DNA of 64,000 nucleotides from Thiohalomonas denitrificans (GTDB lineage Bacteria; Pseudomonadota; Gammaproteobacteria; Thiohalomonadales; Thiohalomonadaceae). The notes under the pieces are model-generated. The model had not been told where the DNA came from. It did no database searches and saw nothing but the letters and a program-made list of their open reading frames with translations. This document shows positions 42,995 through 52,258 of the stretch, piece after piece (within the stretch, counting starts at the first letter, position 1; each line of letters starts with the position of its first letter). The position numbers and the translations under genes were made by a program. The DNA lies in NCBI GenBank assembly GCA_020725115.1, contig DYFR01000006.1, forward strand, positions 52,136-116,135. The letters are read 5' to 3'.

Positions 42995-44899
42995 CTAGCG
43001 CAGACGCGGCACGCTGCGCGGCTCCTGCATGGTGGCCGGGTCGGCCGGATCGCGCGCCTCGAAGATGCGTACCCCCTCGTTCCACTGATAGCTGGTGCGG
43101 GTACCGGCATGGGGCAGCAGGGCGATACGCCCCAATGGCAGGGACATGACATCGAGCCAATCGGTAGCCACGCTGCGCTTCAGCGACCCGGCCCTCACTT
43201 CCGCCAATACACGCAACCGTGTCACCGCGCTGACATCCATCAGATAGGTCGGCGCACCGAGGCGCAGGCCATAACCGTGCTGCTTGACGGTGCCGGGTTG
43301 CGCCGTCAGCGGCGGCAGACGCAGGGTTTCGGTGTGGTTGTTGGCATTGGCCAAGATCAGCCGCTGCTCCAGCACCGGGCTGCCGTCCACCAACAGAGCA
43401 TAGGGCACCTGCACCGTGCCGGTACCATTCAGTCCCACACCCAGTTGCAGCGAACCGCTCAGTACGCCCGCCGCACCCAGCGTGGTGTTGGTCAGCTCCG
43501 GAGGCACCGCGAAGGTGAAGAACGGCTGCGGCGTACCGCCCAGGGGTGGGGTGAAGCTATGGCTTTTGGTCCACGGCGTATTGACTGGGTTCAGTACAAC
43601 CCAATCCTTGCCCAACGCGTAGAGCTTGAGGCTTAACCAGGAGCCGGCGGTAAATACGAACTCATCGCCGCTGAAGTACTGTGCCTTCGCCAGCCCGACC
43701 CGTGCGTAATAGTCCTCCTTGGCATCGCTGGTCACGCTGGTCACGGCCTGCATCCGCAGGGTCAGATCGCGCCCCGGGTCATCGACAGCACTGCGGGTGC
43801 TGCGCGTCGGTTCCAGCCGGCCGTTGAGCGCGACCGGGATGCGCAGGCCGAAACCGTAGCCCATGCCATAGCTGATGCGCAGAAAACCGGCGCCGAAATT
43901 CCATCTGCGCTCCCACGCCAGCTCCTGGCCAATGGTGAAACCGGCCAGAAACGGCTCGCTGAACTCCAGCCGCCCTTCGCGCTGCTCGCCGGCCGGATAC
44001 TGGTACTGGCGTCCGCGGCTAGCCGGGCCGGCCAAGGTCTTGGCATCGAATTTCTGTGCCGGCTGCACCATCGGGCGCAACGGCGCCAGCGTGAAGGACT
44101 GGCGATGCTGCTGCACCAGGGGACGGAACTCCGCACTGAGGCGCGCACCGCCATCATTGAACAGGCGTCGCTCCACCACCAGCTGGTCGGTGATGGCGAA
44201 CTCGCCCTCACCGCGCAAAACGGCACGCAATACGGCATCCTCACCGCCCTCCGCCCAGGCCTGACGCAACGGATCGTCGGCATCCAGCAGCGGCAGTTCT
44301 TCCTGCAGATAGCGGCGGAAGCTTCTCTGCTCATCGGGCTTCAGCCGATCCACCCGTGCCCGCATCACCTCCGCCATATCCATCGGCGAGAGAAACTTTG
44401 CCAGTTCCGGCGCCGCGGCCGCCGCCTGTTGCGGATCGCGCACCACGATCCGCACCTGGCGCACCATCAGCAGCCGATCGGGGAACTCCACCACGGCCTC
44501 ATTGAACTGCGGTCGCCCCACCAGCGCCGTGGCAGGAATGCGCTTCACCTGCTGATCCAGCGTACGCTGCGCCACAAAGGCACTATCGAACAGTTTGCCC
44601 AGTTCGATCTTCTCGCCGCTGGCCATTTCTATCCGGGTGCGCTGCATTGCCGCACGGTCCAGCACCTGACGCGGCGCCTGACGCGCCACCTCTATGGCCA
44701 GCACCGACTGCTCGTCCCAGTCGCGCAGCAACCGGGCCAGTTCGGGTGCATTCTTCAACACCGGGGGGATGGCCACCGATACCGCCGCAGCCGGCGGCGC
44801 CATGCCGGGCGGCGCCGCCGCCAGCACGGGGAGGCCTGCCAGCAACAAAGCGAACAACAATGCAGAAAACAACCGCCGTACCAGATAACGCGCGTTCAT
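42995..44899 (-). CDS. Large exported protein of unknown function
   Basis: The 634-residue precursor has a signal peptide (LFSALLFALLLAGLPVLAAA) and a Pro/Ala-rich start. A helical N-terminal half follows (about 45-300), then a beta-rich C-terminal half (about 300-600; FGAGFLRISYGMGYGFGLRIPV, VLSGSLQLGVGLNGTGTVQVPY, each longer strands in pieces). The C-terminus is not aromatic as in an outer-membrane barrel. No family is recognised. It is adjacent to the repeat protein, so the two may form one exported assembly. Confidence 0.75.
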   Translation of the reverse strand: MNARYLVRRLFSALLFALLLAGLPVLAAAPPGMAPPAAAVSVAIPPVLKNAPELARLLRDWDEQSVLAIEVARQAPRQVLDRAAMQRTRIEMASGEKIELGKLFDSAFVAQRTLDQQVKRIPATALVGRPQFNEAVVEFPDRLLMVRQVRIVVRDPQQAAAAAPELAKFLSPMDMAEVMRARVDRLKPDEQRSFRRYLQEELPLLDADDPLRQAWAEGGEDAVLRAVLRGEGEFAITDQLVVERRLFNDGGARLSAEFRPLVQQHRQSFTLAPLRPMVQPAQKFDAKTLAGPASRGRQYQYPAGEQREGRLEFSEPFLAGFTIGQELAWERRWNFGAGFLRISYGMGYGFGLRIPVALNGRLEPTRSTRSAVDDPGRDLTLRMQAVTSVTSDAKEDYYARVGLAKAQYFSGDEFVFTAGSWLSLKLYALGKDWVVLNPVNTPWTKSHSFTPPLGGTPQPFFTFAVPPELTNTTLGAAGVLSGSLQLGVGLNGTGTVQVPYALLVDGSPVLEQRLILANANNHTETLRLPPLTAQPGTVKQHGYGLRLGAPTYLMDVSAVTRLRVLAEVRAGSLKRSVATDWLDVMSLPLGRIALLPHAGTRTSYQWNEGVRIFEARDPADPATMQEPRSVPRLR

Positions 44900-45007
44900 G
44901 GTTTCTCTCTCCGGATCAAACAGGAATCACCCAAGTCACCCTGCCCCACTACTTGAAGTGTGCACCTTGTCAGAGTCAATGCAACCCAGCAAAACACTCC
45001 CCGGACA

Positions 45008-46615
45008 TTAAATTCCGGCCTCGCCCCCGGTCTCATGGATACGCCGGTTACGCCCGGCCTGCTTGGCACTGTACAGCGCCCGATCCGCCGCACGAATCAA
45101 CATATCCGGAACCGATTCACGCCCGGGGGCCATGGCAGCAATACCGATACTGACGGTAACCTGCGCACTGGCCCGGGAGGCCGAGTGAGGAATGGCCAGC
45201 CGTGCGATCTCATTCTGTATGTTGCGTGCAACATCATCCGCGCCGGCGGCATCCGTCTGCGGCAGCAACACCGCAAACTCCTCCCCGCCATACCGGGCCA
45301 CCAGATCGGCCGGACGCTTCAGCACAACGGCAATGGCGGCGGCAATTTGTTGCAGACATCTATCTCCTGCCTGGTGGCCGTAGGTATCGTTGTATCTCTT
45401 GAAGTCATCCACATCGACCATCAACAGCGCAAGCGTCGATGCTTCACGTGTGGCGCGCAACCATTCCTGCGCCATGGTTTCATCGAAGGTACGGCGATTG
45501 GCGATGCCCAGCAGGCCGTCGATATCCGACAGCCTGCGCAGGCGCGCATCGGCCTCCTCCAGTTCACCGAGCATGGTATTGAAACTCTGCGCCAACTGCG
45601 TCATCTCTTGCGTGTCATGCCGCACAACAACACGCCGGGTGAGATCTCCCTGGCGTACTCCATCCATGGCCACCATCATGCGATGAAGCGGGCGCAGCAC
45701 CCAGTATTCCACCCCGAACCACAGCACGGCGATGATCAGCACCGCCGCCACGGCAAACTGGAGCAGAAGATTGGAGGTAAACTCGCCCACGGGCTCCAGC
45801 ACCTCCGCTGCCGGCACGCTGACCGCAACATAAGCATCCTGCGCACCCGACGCGAGCGTGGTGAAACCGAAATAGCGCCGTTGTTCATCGACGCCCTGTG
45901 CCTCCAGCACCCCCTGGCGGCGCTCCGTAATCCTGCCCGCCACCTGCAGCGCCAGCGCCTCATCCCTGGCCGGCACCTGGGCCAGGATCGCACCCTTGCC
46001 ATCGAATAGCATGATGCCGGTATCACTGGAAAAACGTTGTCGCATCACCGCGCTTTCAATCCATGCCAGCTTCCGTCCCAGAATGACGAGATAACGTACC
46101 GCACCACTCTCGTCGCGCAAGGGCAGAGCTGCCGGCAGAATACGCTCCCCGCTGAAGCGACCGATGATGTATTCACCAATGGTGAACTCCCCCGTCTGCA
46201 AGGCACGTTGCACGTACGCCCGATCCCGAAAGCTCATCTGCCCGCTTGACGGGAAAGGCGCGCAAAGCAGGTCGCCATGATGATCTGTCAACAATACGGT
46301 ATCGACGCCCCGTGTCGCCTGCGCCATGGCCGTCAGCAGTGCGCCACAATTCTGCTCCATCTCGGGCAATTGCTGCAGCGCAGCGGCTACCGTTGCCAGC
46401 AGATTGTGCGACTCTTCCAGCCACTGATCATGGGCCAGGGCCACCAGACGCGCCTTGTTCAATACGCTTTCCTGCGCCTGCACAATCGCGCGCTCACGCG
46501 CACTCTGGATAACGTGGAAATAGGAGGCGATCAGGGCCAGCAGCACCAGGCTCGTCAATCCGACAAATAAAATTCGTTGCGTGAAATAGTGGGAAATATG
46601 GCAAAAGAAACGCAC
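45008..46615 (-). CDS. Membrane-bound Cache-HAMP-GGDEF diguanylate cyclase
   Basis: The 535-residue protein has membrane segments near 15-33 and 285-305. Between them lies a periplasmic dCache-like sensor domain (TDHHGDLLCAPFPSSG, VQRALQTGEFTIGEYIIG). A HAMP domain (about 305-355; LRPLHRMMVAMDGVRQGDLT) follows, then a GGDEF domain with DIDGLLGIANRR, DDFKRYNDTYGHQAGD and intact ARYGGEEFAVLL. It should sense an external small molecule and make c-di-GMP. It is a single gene next to the unknown exported pair. Confidence 0.92.
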   Translation of the reverse strand: MRFFCHISHYFTQRILFVGLTSLVLLALIASYFHVIQSARERAIVQAQESVLNKARLVALAHDQWLEESHNLLATVAAALQQLPEMEQNCGALLTAMAQATRGVDTVLLTDHHGDLLCAPFPSSGQMSFRDRAYVQRALQTGEFTIGEYIIGRFSGERILPAALPLRDESGAVRYLVILGRKLAWIESAVMRQRFSSDTGIMLFDGKGAILAQVPARDEALALQVAGRITERRQGVLEAQGVDEQRRYFGFTTLASGAQDAYVAVSVPAAEVLEPVGEFTSNLLLQFAVAAVLIIAVLWFGVEYWVLRPLHRMMVAMDGVRQGDLTRRVVVRHDTQEMTQLAQSFNTMLGELEEADARLRRLSDIDGLLGIANRRTFDETMAQEWLRATREASTLALLMVDVDDFKRYNDTYGHQAGDRCLQQIAAAIAVVLKRPADLVARYGGEEFAVLLPQTDAAGADDVARNIQNEIARLAIPHSASRASAQVTVSIGIAAMAPGRESVPDMLIRAADRALYSAKQAGRNRRIHETGGEAGI

Positions 46616-46713
46616 GGCCAGCTCCGAGAATTAATGTCATGCCTATATACGGTGTTTTACATGGAAAGTGAATCACGCCTGCAATCGCCCCTGCATGGAC
46701 AAGGGTTCCGCCA

Positions 46714-48780
46714 TCAAATATTCGCCACCGCTTCCCGCAATGCCGCCAGCGCCTGCGCCCGGCCGCTGTAGCCAAAGGCCGCGACGATCTGAACCCACGG
46801 TTGCCGCTGTACTATCTTGCACAGCAACAACTCATGCTGCCGTGCCGTCAGCCGTGTCGTCGCCGGCAGGGATAACGCCCGCTTGCGCAGCGCCACCTGG
46901 CACACCTCGTAGCCGCGCCAGCCCTGCACGAAGCTTTCCACATCACGCCAATCCTGCGCATCCAGCTCGGTAGTTTCATCGGCCACCGCCCCGTGCAGCA
47001 ATACCGTCGCCACCCCCGCATCCACCGTTTCCATGCCATCGGACAGCAGCGCCGGCAGATGGGCGAGAAAGCGTGCGCGCACGGCGCCGGACAATGCCTC
47101 ACCCGCCGGCGACAAGGGCCGCAGCACGATTACCGAATGACTGCCACTGCTCGCCTCGCGTGTCAGACCGAGACGTACCGGCAGCAGTTCTGCACGGCGC
47201 CAGAAGGCGAGCAGGTCTGCGGTGGCGCCGAAGCTGGAACCGACGAAATCCAGGGCCTCATTTCGGGCCTGTTCGATAATGGCCTGCACCAGGCGCGTGC
47301 CGAGGCCGCGCTGCTGCGCCGCCGGGTGCACCGCAATGCGCATGATGCGCTCGCCCGACAGCTGTGGTGCTTCGACAAAGCCACTGTGCAACGCCAGCGA
47401 CTGCGGAATGAGGTGACCACGGGGGCGACGTTTGCCCTGATAGATTTCCCGTGCCAGCACCGCATCGAAACCGCCTTCACGCACGGTGAGCGCTGTGGCC
47501 ACCACCTGTCCCTGCCGGCGCATCAGCCACACACTGACATTGGGGCCGTCGAGCAGGTGGCGCAGATCCAGCGGACTGGTGCGGTAATGTGCCAGCACCA
47601 GCAGGCCGAACAACTGGCGCAAGGTTGTCTCATCATCCAGCAAGGCATCACGCGCCACGAGTTCGATGCTGCATCCGTCAACCGTTGCGTCGCGCACCCG
47701 CGCATCCTCTGCCGCCTGCGCATCCAGCAGCAGTGCATCGAACACGAAATGCTCCAGCGGATCGTTCACCGGCCAACGGATCGGTTCGGTCAGACGCACA
47801 CTGCGCCAGCCCGGCGCACGCTCATCCAGCACGCGCTGAAAGCGTACGGCAAAGCCACGCCCGGTGCCTTCGTAACCATGCAGGGTGGTGGCGAACACGC
47901 TGCGCGGGTAATGCCCCAACAGGCGTTCCAGCAGCGGCGCGGGGAGTGCCGCCGCCTCGTCCACCAACAGCAGATCGGCCGCCGGCAACCTGTGCGCCAG
48001 TTCGTCCGGGGCGAAGAATTGCAGCCGGGCCAACCCCTGAGGGAATTCGAGGGAACCGCGGCTGACCTCCGCCTGCGGCAGCAGCCGCGCCGCATGCTCG
48101 AACAGTGCATCGGCGGCCGCCAGACGCGGCGCCGTCACCACGATATGCCGCAGGCCATCACGCAGCAGCTGTGCTGCCGCCATGCCCAGCACCGCCGACT
48201 TGCCGCGGCCGCGATCGGAGGTGAGCACCAGCGGCACGGGTACGACGGCCTGCGCCATCTCGGTGATCGCCTCCAGCGCCGCCTGCTGATCGGACGTATG
48301 CCAATCGGCCGGATGCGCCGTCGGTGCGGCCTGCCACGGCGGCAGCGCCTCACCCCCGGTCAGCACGTCCACGCTGTGGCTCTGCAGCAGGTGCACGAAG
48401 CGCACGAGAAAACGGCCGCTGACCTGTTGCAAAGTAAACGGATGAACGGCGATGCGCGCGTACTCCGGATCGGCGTAGCGCGGCCACTCCGCCAGCGACG
48501 GCGTCAGCAGAAGCATGAGGCCACCGCCGCGCAGTGCGCCGCTCGCCGCCCCGAAGGCCTCGACATCAAAACCGGCCCAGGCGTCGATGACCAGCAGGTC
48601 CAGTTCACGTCCCAGCCATTTGTGCGCCTCGCGCGCCGCGCCACCCGGCACACCCGCTGGCGGCTCGCCCAGCCACAACATGCCGTCGCAGGCATAGTGC
48701 AGGGCGGCATCACGCGCCCACGCCCGCGTACCGGCCAGCACCCACAGTTGGCGCGGTTCAGTCATGGACATGATTTCCAT
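46714..48780 (-). CDS. tmcA: tRNA(Met) cytidine acetyltransferase
   Basis: The 688-residue enzyme makes N4-acetylcytidine at the wobble base of elongator tRNA-Met. An N-terminal domain (about 1-170) precedes a helicase-like ATPase with Walker A LTSDRGRGKSAVLGMAAAQL (near 183) and Walker B LLLVDEAAALPAPLLERLLG. A GNAT domain (about 390-540; RIAVHPAAQQRGLGTRLVQA) and a C-terminal tRNA-binding domain follow. The length matches the family (E. coli 671). ATGs at 48780, 48771 and 48765 are all possible. Confidence 0.96.
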   Translation of the reverse strand: MEIMSMTEPRQLWVLAGTRAWARDAALHYACDGMLWLGEPPAGVPGGAAREAHKWLGRELDLLVIDAWAGFDVEAFGAASGALRGGGLMLLLTPSLAEWPRYADPEYARIAVHPFTLQQVSGRFLVRFVHLLQSHSVDVLTGGEALPPWQAAPTAHPADWHTSDQQAALEAITEMAQAVVPVPLVLTSDRGRGKSAVLGMAAAQLLRDGLRHIVVTAPRLAAADALFEHAARLLPQAEVSRGSLEFPQGLARLQFFAPDELAHRLPAADLLLVDEAAALPAPLLERLLGHYPRSVFATTLHGYEGTGRGFAVRFQRVLDERAPGWRSVRLTEPIRWPVNDPLEHFVFDALLLDAQAAEDARVRDATVDGCSIELVARDALLDDETTLRQLFGLLVLAHYRTSPLDLRHLLDGPNVSVWLMRRQGQVVATALTVREGGFDAVLAREIYQGKRRPRGHLIPQSLALHSGFVEAPQLSGERIMRIAVHPAAQQRGLGTRLVQAIIEQARNEALDFVGSSFGATADLLAFWRRAELLPVRLGLTREASSGSHSVIVLRPLSPAGEALSGAVRARFLAHLPALLSDGMETVDAGVATVLLHGAVADETTELDAQDWRDVESFVQGWRGYEVCQVALRKRALSLPATTRLTARQHELLLCKIVQRQPWVQIVAAFGYSGRAQALAALREAVANI

Positions 48781-48808
48781 GCACGGCTACTGAAACGTCC
48801 AAAATCTT

Positions 48809-48892
48809 AACGCAGAGGCGCAGCGGCGCGGAGAACATCCGGATCATGAATAGTTTCCCTCTGTGTCCTCCGCGCCTCTGCGCCTCTGCGTT
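48809..48892. repeat. CGCAGAGG-family palindrome overlapping the LysR 3' end
   Basis: AACGCAGAGGCGCAG at 48809-48823 is the perfect reverse complement of CTGCGCCTCTGCGTT at 48878-48892. The right arm and part of the loop lie inside the LysR frame, supplying its last residues (TQRRRGAEDTEGNYS). It is a relative of the palindromes at 49906-50042 and 57203-57325. Confidence 0.8.
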
Positions 48893-49812
48893 GGATTGTC
48901 GGGCGTTACCGTGTCCCAGTACGGCGCATCGCCGAAGCGCTGCGCCAGAAAGTCGATGAGCACGCGCACCCGCTGCGGCAGGTGACGGCGCGAAGGGTAC
49001 ACGGCGTAGGCGCTGGTACCCGGCGCCTGATACTCAGGCAACAGCGGCACCAGTTCACCCGCCGCCAGGGCGCGATGGGCGATGAAGGTGGGCGACACCA
49101 CCACACCAAGGCCGTCCACGGCGGCACGGATCAGGACATCGCCGTTGTTGGCGCGCAGCCGCGCCGGCACCTTCACGCTGTGCGTCTTGCCGGCGGCGTC
49201 GACAAAACGCCACTGCTGCGCCTCGGGCACGTTGCCGTACACCAGCCCGGCGTGAAAGGCCAAATCCTGCGGCGTCAGCGGCGTGCCGTGACGGCGCAGG
49301 TAATCGGGACTGGCACACAACTGCATGCGGATCGGCGCCAGGGGCCGGGCCACCAGCGAGGAATCGGGCAACTCGCCGATGCGCAGCGCGAGATCGAAGC
49401 CTTCCTCCACCAGATTGATGCGGCGGTCGTCCAGATCGAGATCCAGCACCAGCTCCGGATGCTGAAGCAGGAACTCGTCCAGTGCCGGCGCCAGGTGCAG
49501 CACGCCGAAGGACAACGGCGCCGCCAGACGCAGGCGGCCGCGCAATGCGGTCTGCTCCGCCGCCACCGACTGCTCGGCCTCTTCCAGATCGGCCAGGATG
49601 CGCTGTGCCCGCTCGTAGAATTCACGCCCTGCATCGGTCAGCGACAGACGACGGGTGGTGCGGTTGAGCAGCTGCACGCCCAGGCGCCCCTCCAGCGCCG
49701 CCACCTGCCGGCTCACCGCCGACTTGGCGCAATCGAGGCGCGTGGCGGCGGCACTGAAGCTGCCTGCCTCCACCACCGCCACCAGAGTCTGTAACGCCTC
49801 AAATCGCTCCAT
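48844..49812 (-). CDS. LysR-family transcriptional regulator
   Basis: The 322-residue regulator has an N-terminal winged HTH (about 1-60; VVEAGSFSAAATRLDCAKSAVSRQVAALE in pieces) and a substrate-binding domain (about 90-300; LRLAAPLSFGVLHLAPALDEFL, RIGELPDSSLVARPLAPIRMQL, each in parts). It resembles the CrgA/AaeR-like group. The last 17 or so residues are encoded by a dispersed repeat and are probably not functional. It is divergent from pirin, a frequent arrangement, so it may regulate the pirin-b561-YceI genes. Confidence 0.92.
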   Translation of the reverse strand: MERFEALQTLVAVVEAGSFSAAATRLDCAKSAVSRQVAALEGRLGVQLLNRTTRRLSLTDAGREFYERAQRILADLEEAEQSVAAEQTALRGRLRLAAPLSFGVLHLAPALDEFLLQHPELVLDLDLDDRRINLVEEGFDLALRIGELPDSSLVARPLAPIRMQLCASPDYLRRHGTPLTPQDLAFHAGLVYGNVPEAQQWRFVDAAGKTHSVKVPARLRANNGDVLIRAAVDGLGVVVSPTFIAHRALAAGELVPLLPEYQAPGTSAYAVYPSRRHLPQRVRVLIDFLAQRFGDAPYWDTVTPDNPTQRRRGAEDTEGNYS

Positions 49813-49905
49813 TGTTCCAATATTCGCAACAGTCTTTTGCTGATTATCGCCTTTATCCCAAGTTCGGCAACCCTATACTTGAGCGCAACGGCCCAGACCG
49901 ACGTT

Positions 49906-50042
49906 TTCACCGCAGAGACGCAGAGGACGCAGAGTGAGGTCATTTCAGGACATTGTGCGGTCTAGAACCTCGCTTGATGAGTGATTCGGGCGGAATGCCC
50001 ACAAGGTTTTTTTCTCTGCGTCCTCTGCGTCTCTGCGGTGAA
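49906..50042. repeat. Perfect 29-bp-arm palindrome in the LysR-pirin gap
   Basis: Positions 49906-49934 (beginning TTCACCGCAGAGACGCAGAG) are the exact reverse complement of 50014-50042, with a 79-nt spacer. This is the best-preserved copy of the CGCAGAGACGCAGAG family in the window. The spacer shows no gene. It lies between divergent promoters and may affect both. Confidence 0.9.
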
Positions 50043-50095
50043 TAGTTTTGCAGTAACGGTTTGAGTCGATGGCTTTCGAGTTCGGGAGGTGGACT

Positions 50096-50932
50096 ATGAA
50101 TAATCAGCTACGCCCGGTACAGCAGGTGGTGCGCGGCCAGGAAACCGCCGACGGCGACGGCGTGCGCCTGACCCGCCTCATCGGCGGGCCGGCGCTGCCG
50201 CAGCTCGATCCCTTCCTGCTGCTGGACGATTTCCGTTCCGACGACCCGGACGACTACATCGGCGGCTTTCCGCCCCATCCCCACCGCGGCTTCGAGACCG
50301 TCACCTATCTGCTGCACGGCCGCATGCGCCACGGCGACAACGCCGGCCACAGCGGCATCATCGAGCATGGCGGCGTGCAGTGGATGACCGCCGGGCGCGG
50401 CATCGTCCATTCCGAGATGCCGGAACAGGAGGACGGCCTGCTGGCCGGTTTCCAGTTGTGGGTCAACCTGCCGGCGGCACACAAGATGATGGCGCCGCGT
50501 TATCAGGAGTTCGGGGTGCAGGCGATCCCGCTGGAGACGCGCGAGGGCGGCGTGCAGGTGCGCGTGGTGGCAGGCGCCACGACTGCGGGAACCCAGGGCC
50601 CGGTACGCGAACTGATCACCCCGGTGAGCTATTTCGATATCACCCTGCCGGCGGGCAGCCGCTTCGAGGAACCGGTGGCCACGGAACGCAATGCCTTCGT
50701 GTATGTATTCGAAGGCGACGTGCGCATCAATGGCCGCCGTGTCGATGCCTACTCCCTCGCCCTGCTCGGCGCGGGCGATGCGGTCGGGATCGAGGCGAAG
50801 GCCGACAGCCGCCTGCTGCTGGTCAGCGGCGAACCGCTGCGCGAACCCGTCGCCCGCGGCGGGCCGTTCGTGATGAACACCGAGGCGGAGGTGCGCCAGG
50901 CCTACAACGACTATCGGACAGGGAGATTCTGA
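50096..50932 (+). CDS. Pirin-family protein
   Basis: The 278-residue bicupin has metal ligands in FPPHPHRGFETVTYLLHG and the HGGVQWMTAGRGIVHSEMP motif of pirins. Some pirins have quercetinase activity or act as redox-sensitive regulators; which applies here is unknown. ATG 50096 follows GGAGGTGGACT. It overlaps the cytochrome b561 gene (TGATG) by 1 bp. Confidence 0.92.
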   Translation: MNNQLRPVQQVVRGQETADGDGVRLTRLIGGPALPQLDPFLLLDDFRSDDPDDYIGGFPPHPHRGFETVTYLLHGRMRHGDNAGHSGIIEHGGVQWMTAGRGIVHSEMPEQEDGLLAGFQLWVNLPAAHKMMAPRYQEFGVQAIPLETREGGVQVRVVAGATTAGTQGPVRELITPVSYFDITLPAGSRFEEPVATERNAFVYVFEGDVRINGRRVDAYSLALLGAGDAVGIEAKADSRLLLVSGEPLREPVARGGPFVMNTEAEVRQAYNDYRTGRF

Positions 50933-51477
50933 TGCAGATGCGCAACGACACGGAACGTTACGGCCCCGTCGCGATACTGCTGCACTGGCTGGTGGCGCTG
51001 ACGGTATTCGGCCTGTTCGGCCTCGGCCTGTGGATGACCGGCCTGACTTACTACGATCCCTGGTACCGCCAGGGGCCGGCGCTGCACAAGAGCATCGGCG
51101 TACTGCTGTTCCTGGTGATGGTTGCACGCCTCGCCTGGCGCGTGTATTCACCGCCGCCGCCCGCGCTGCCCAGCCACAGCCTGCTGGAGCGGGCCGCCGC
51201 GCACACCGTGCATCTGTGGATTTATCTGATCCTGTTCGCACTGATGCTGAGCGGCTATCTCATCTCCACCGCCGACGGCCGCGCCATCGAGGTGTTCGGG
51301 CTGTTCAGCATTCCTGCCACCGTCACCTCCATCCCGCAGCAGGAAGACTTCGCTGGTGCCATTCACTGGTATCTCGCCCTGTTCCTGATGGCGCTGGTGC
51401 TGCTGCACGTCGCCGGTGCACTGAAACACCACTTCATCGACCGCGACCGCACACTCAAACGCATGCTGGGTCGATAA
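50932..51477 (+). CDS. Cytochrome b561-family protein
   Basis: The 181-residue inner-membrane dihaem cytochrome has four helices with haem-ligand histidines: AILLHWLVALTVFG, LHKSIGVLLF, AIHWYLALFLMAL and LLHVAGALKHHF. Bacterial b561 proteins transfer electrons from quinol to periplasmic partners. The start overlaps the pirin stop, and YceI follows after 31 bp, a common b561-YceI pairing. Confidence 0.93.
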   Translation: MQMRNDTERYGPVAILLHWLVALTVFGLFGLGLWMTGLTYYDPWYRQGPALHKSIGVLLFLVMVARLAWRVYSPPPPALPSHSLLERAAAHTVHLWIYLILFALMLSGYLISTADGRAIEVFGLFSIPATVTSIPQQEDFAGAIHWYLALFLMALVLLHVAGALKHHFIDRDRTLKRMLGR

Positions 51478-51508
51478 GCCTTTTCCCAACCACAGAAGGA
51501 GCCTCACC

Positions 51509-52081
51509 ATGAAGAAAACCATCATCCCGCTGTTGCTGCTGATCCTCGGCGCCGCCGCCCCGCTGCACGCCGCCGACTACGTCATCGACACCAAGGGCGC
51601 CCACGCCTTCATCCAGTTCCGCATCAGCCACCTGGGCTACTCCTGGCTGTATGGCCGCTTCAACGATTTCGACGGCAAGTTCAGCTACGACGAAAAGAAT
51701 CCCGCCGCAGCGAAGGTGGAAGTGAACATCCGTACCGCCAGCATCGACTCCAACCATGCCGAGCGCGACAAGCACCTGCGCGGCAAGGACTTCCTCGACG
51801 TGGGCAAATTCCCCGGCGCGAAATTCATCAGCACCGCCTATGAGGACAAGGGCAACGGCAAGGGTATGCTCAAGGGCAACCTCACCCTGCACGGCGTCAC
51901 CAAACCCGTCAGCATCGATGTCGAGCACATCGGCGCCGGCGCCGATCCCTGGGGCGGCCAGCGCCGCGGCTTCTTCGGCACCACCAGGCTGGTACTGAAG
52001 GACTACGGCATCGACTATGACCTCGGCCCCGCCTCGCGCGAGGTGTATCTGGATCTGTCGGTGGAGGGGATCAAGATGTAG
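51509..52081 (+). CDS. YceI-family periplasmic lipid-binding protein
   Basis: The 190-residue precursor has a signal peptide (MKKTIIPLLLLILGAAAPLHA). It forms a lipocalin-like beta-barrel (DYVIDTKGAHAFIQFRISHLGYSWLYG; FDGKFSYDEKNPAAAKVEVNI; LTLHGVTKPVSIDV, in pieces) that in relatives binds isoprenoid chains such as ubiquinone. It is often linked to b561, as here, suggesting a role in quinone handling or stress. AGAAGGAG precedes the ATG. Confidence 0.94.
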   Translation: MKKTIIPLLLLILGAAAPLHAADYVIDTKGAHAFIQFRISHLGYSWLYGRFNDFDGKFSYDEKNPAAAKVEVNIRTASIDSNHAERDKHLRGKDFLDVGKFPGAKFISTAYEDKGNGKGMLKGNLTLHGVTKPVSIDVEHIGAGADPWGGQRRGFFGTTRLVLKDYGIDYDLGPASREVYLDLSVEGIKM

Positions 52082-52082
52082 C

Positions 52083-52140
52083 GAGTTTCGAGTTTCGAGT
52101 TTCGAGTTTCGAGTTTCGAGTTTCGAGTTTCGAGTTTCGA
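52083..52140. repeat. GAGTTTC 7-bp tandem repeat
   Basis: About eight tandem copies of GAGTTTC run from 52083 to 52140, directly after the YceI stop. Read on the minus strand this low-complexity DNA encodes NSKLETR repeats, which are not a protein. GGAACTCGAAAC near 52359 resembles an opposite-strand copy. The 465-bp gap 52082-52546 holds only this, a REP-like element, a hairpin at 52399-52428 and operator sites. Confidence 0.9.
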
Positions 52141-52187
52141 CAAGATTTTTCCTTGGCTTTTTCGAAACGTAACTCCCCGCCCCCGTT

Positions 52188-52258
52188 GTGGGAGTCCGGT
52201 TTACCGGGCGATGACGGCCGTTCTGGCGCCACTTTCGCCCGATGAATCGGGCTCCCAC
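52188..52258. repeat. GTGGGAGTCCGG REP-like element pair
   Basis: GTGGGAGTCCGGTTTACCGG at 52188-52207 and CGGGCTCCCAC at 52248-52258 are inverted relative to each other. Each half has its own small hairpin (CCGGTTTACCGG and CCCGATGAATCGGG). The same family recurs at 55388, 59149 and 60495. Confidence 0.75.

Noticed and set aside
46993..48810. Long plus-strand open frame opposite tmcA
   Set aside because: Antisense shadow. TmcA on the minus strand has all expected ATPase and acetyltransferase motifs.
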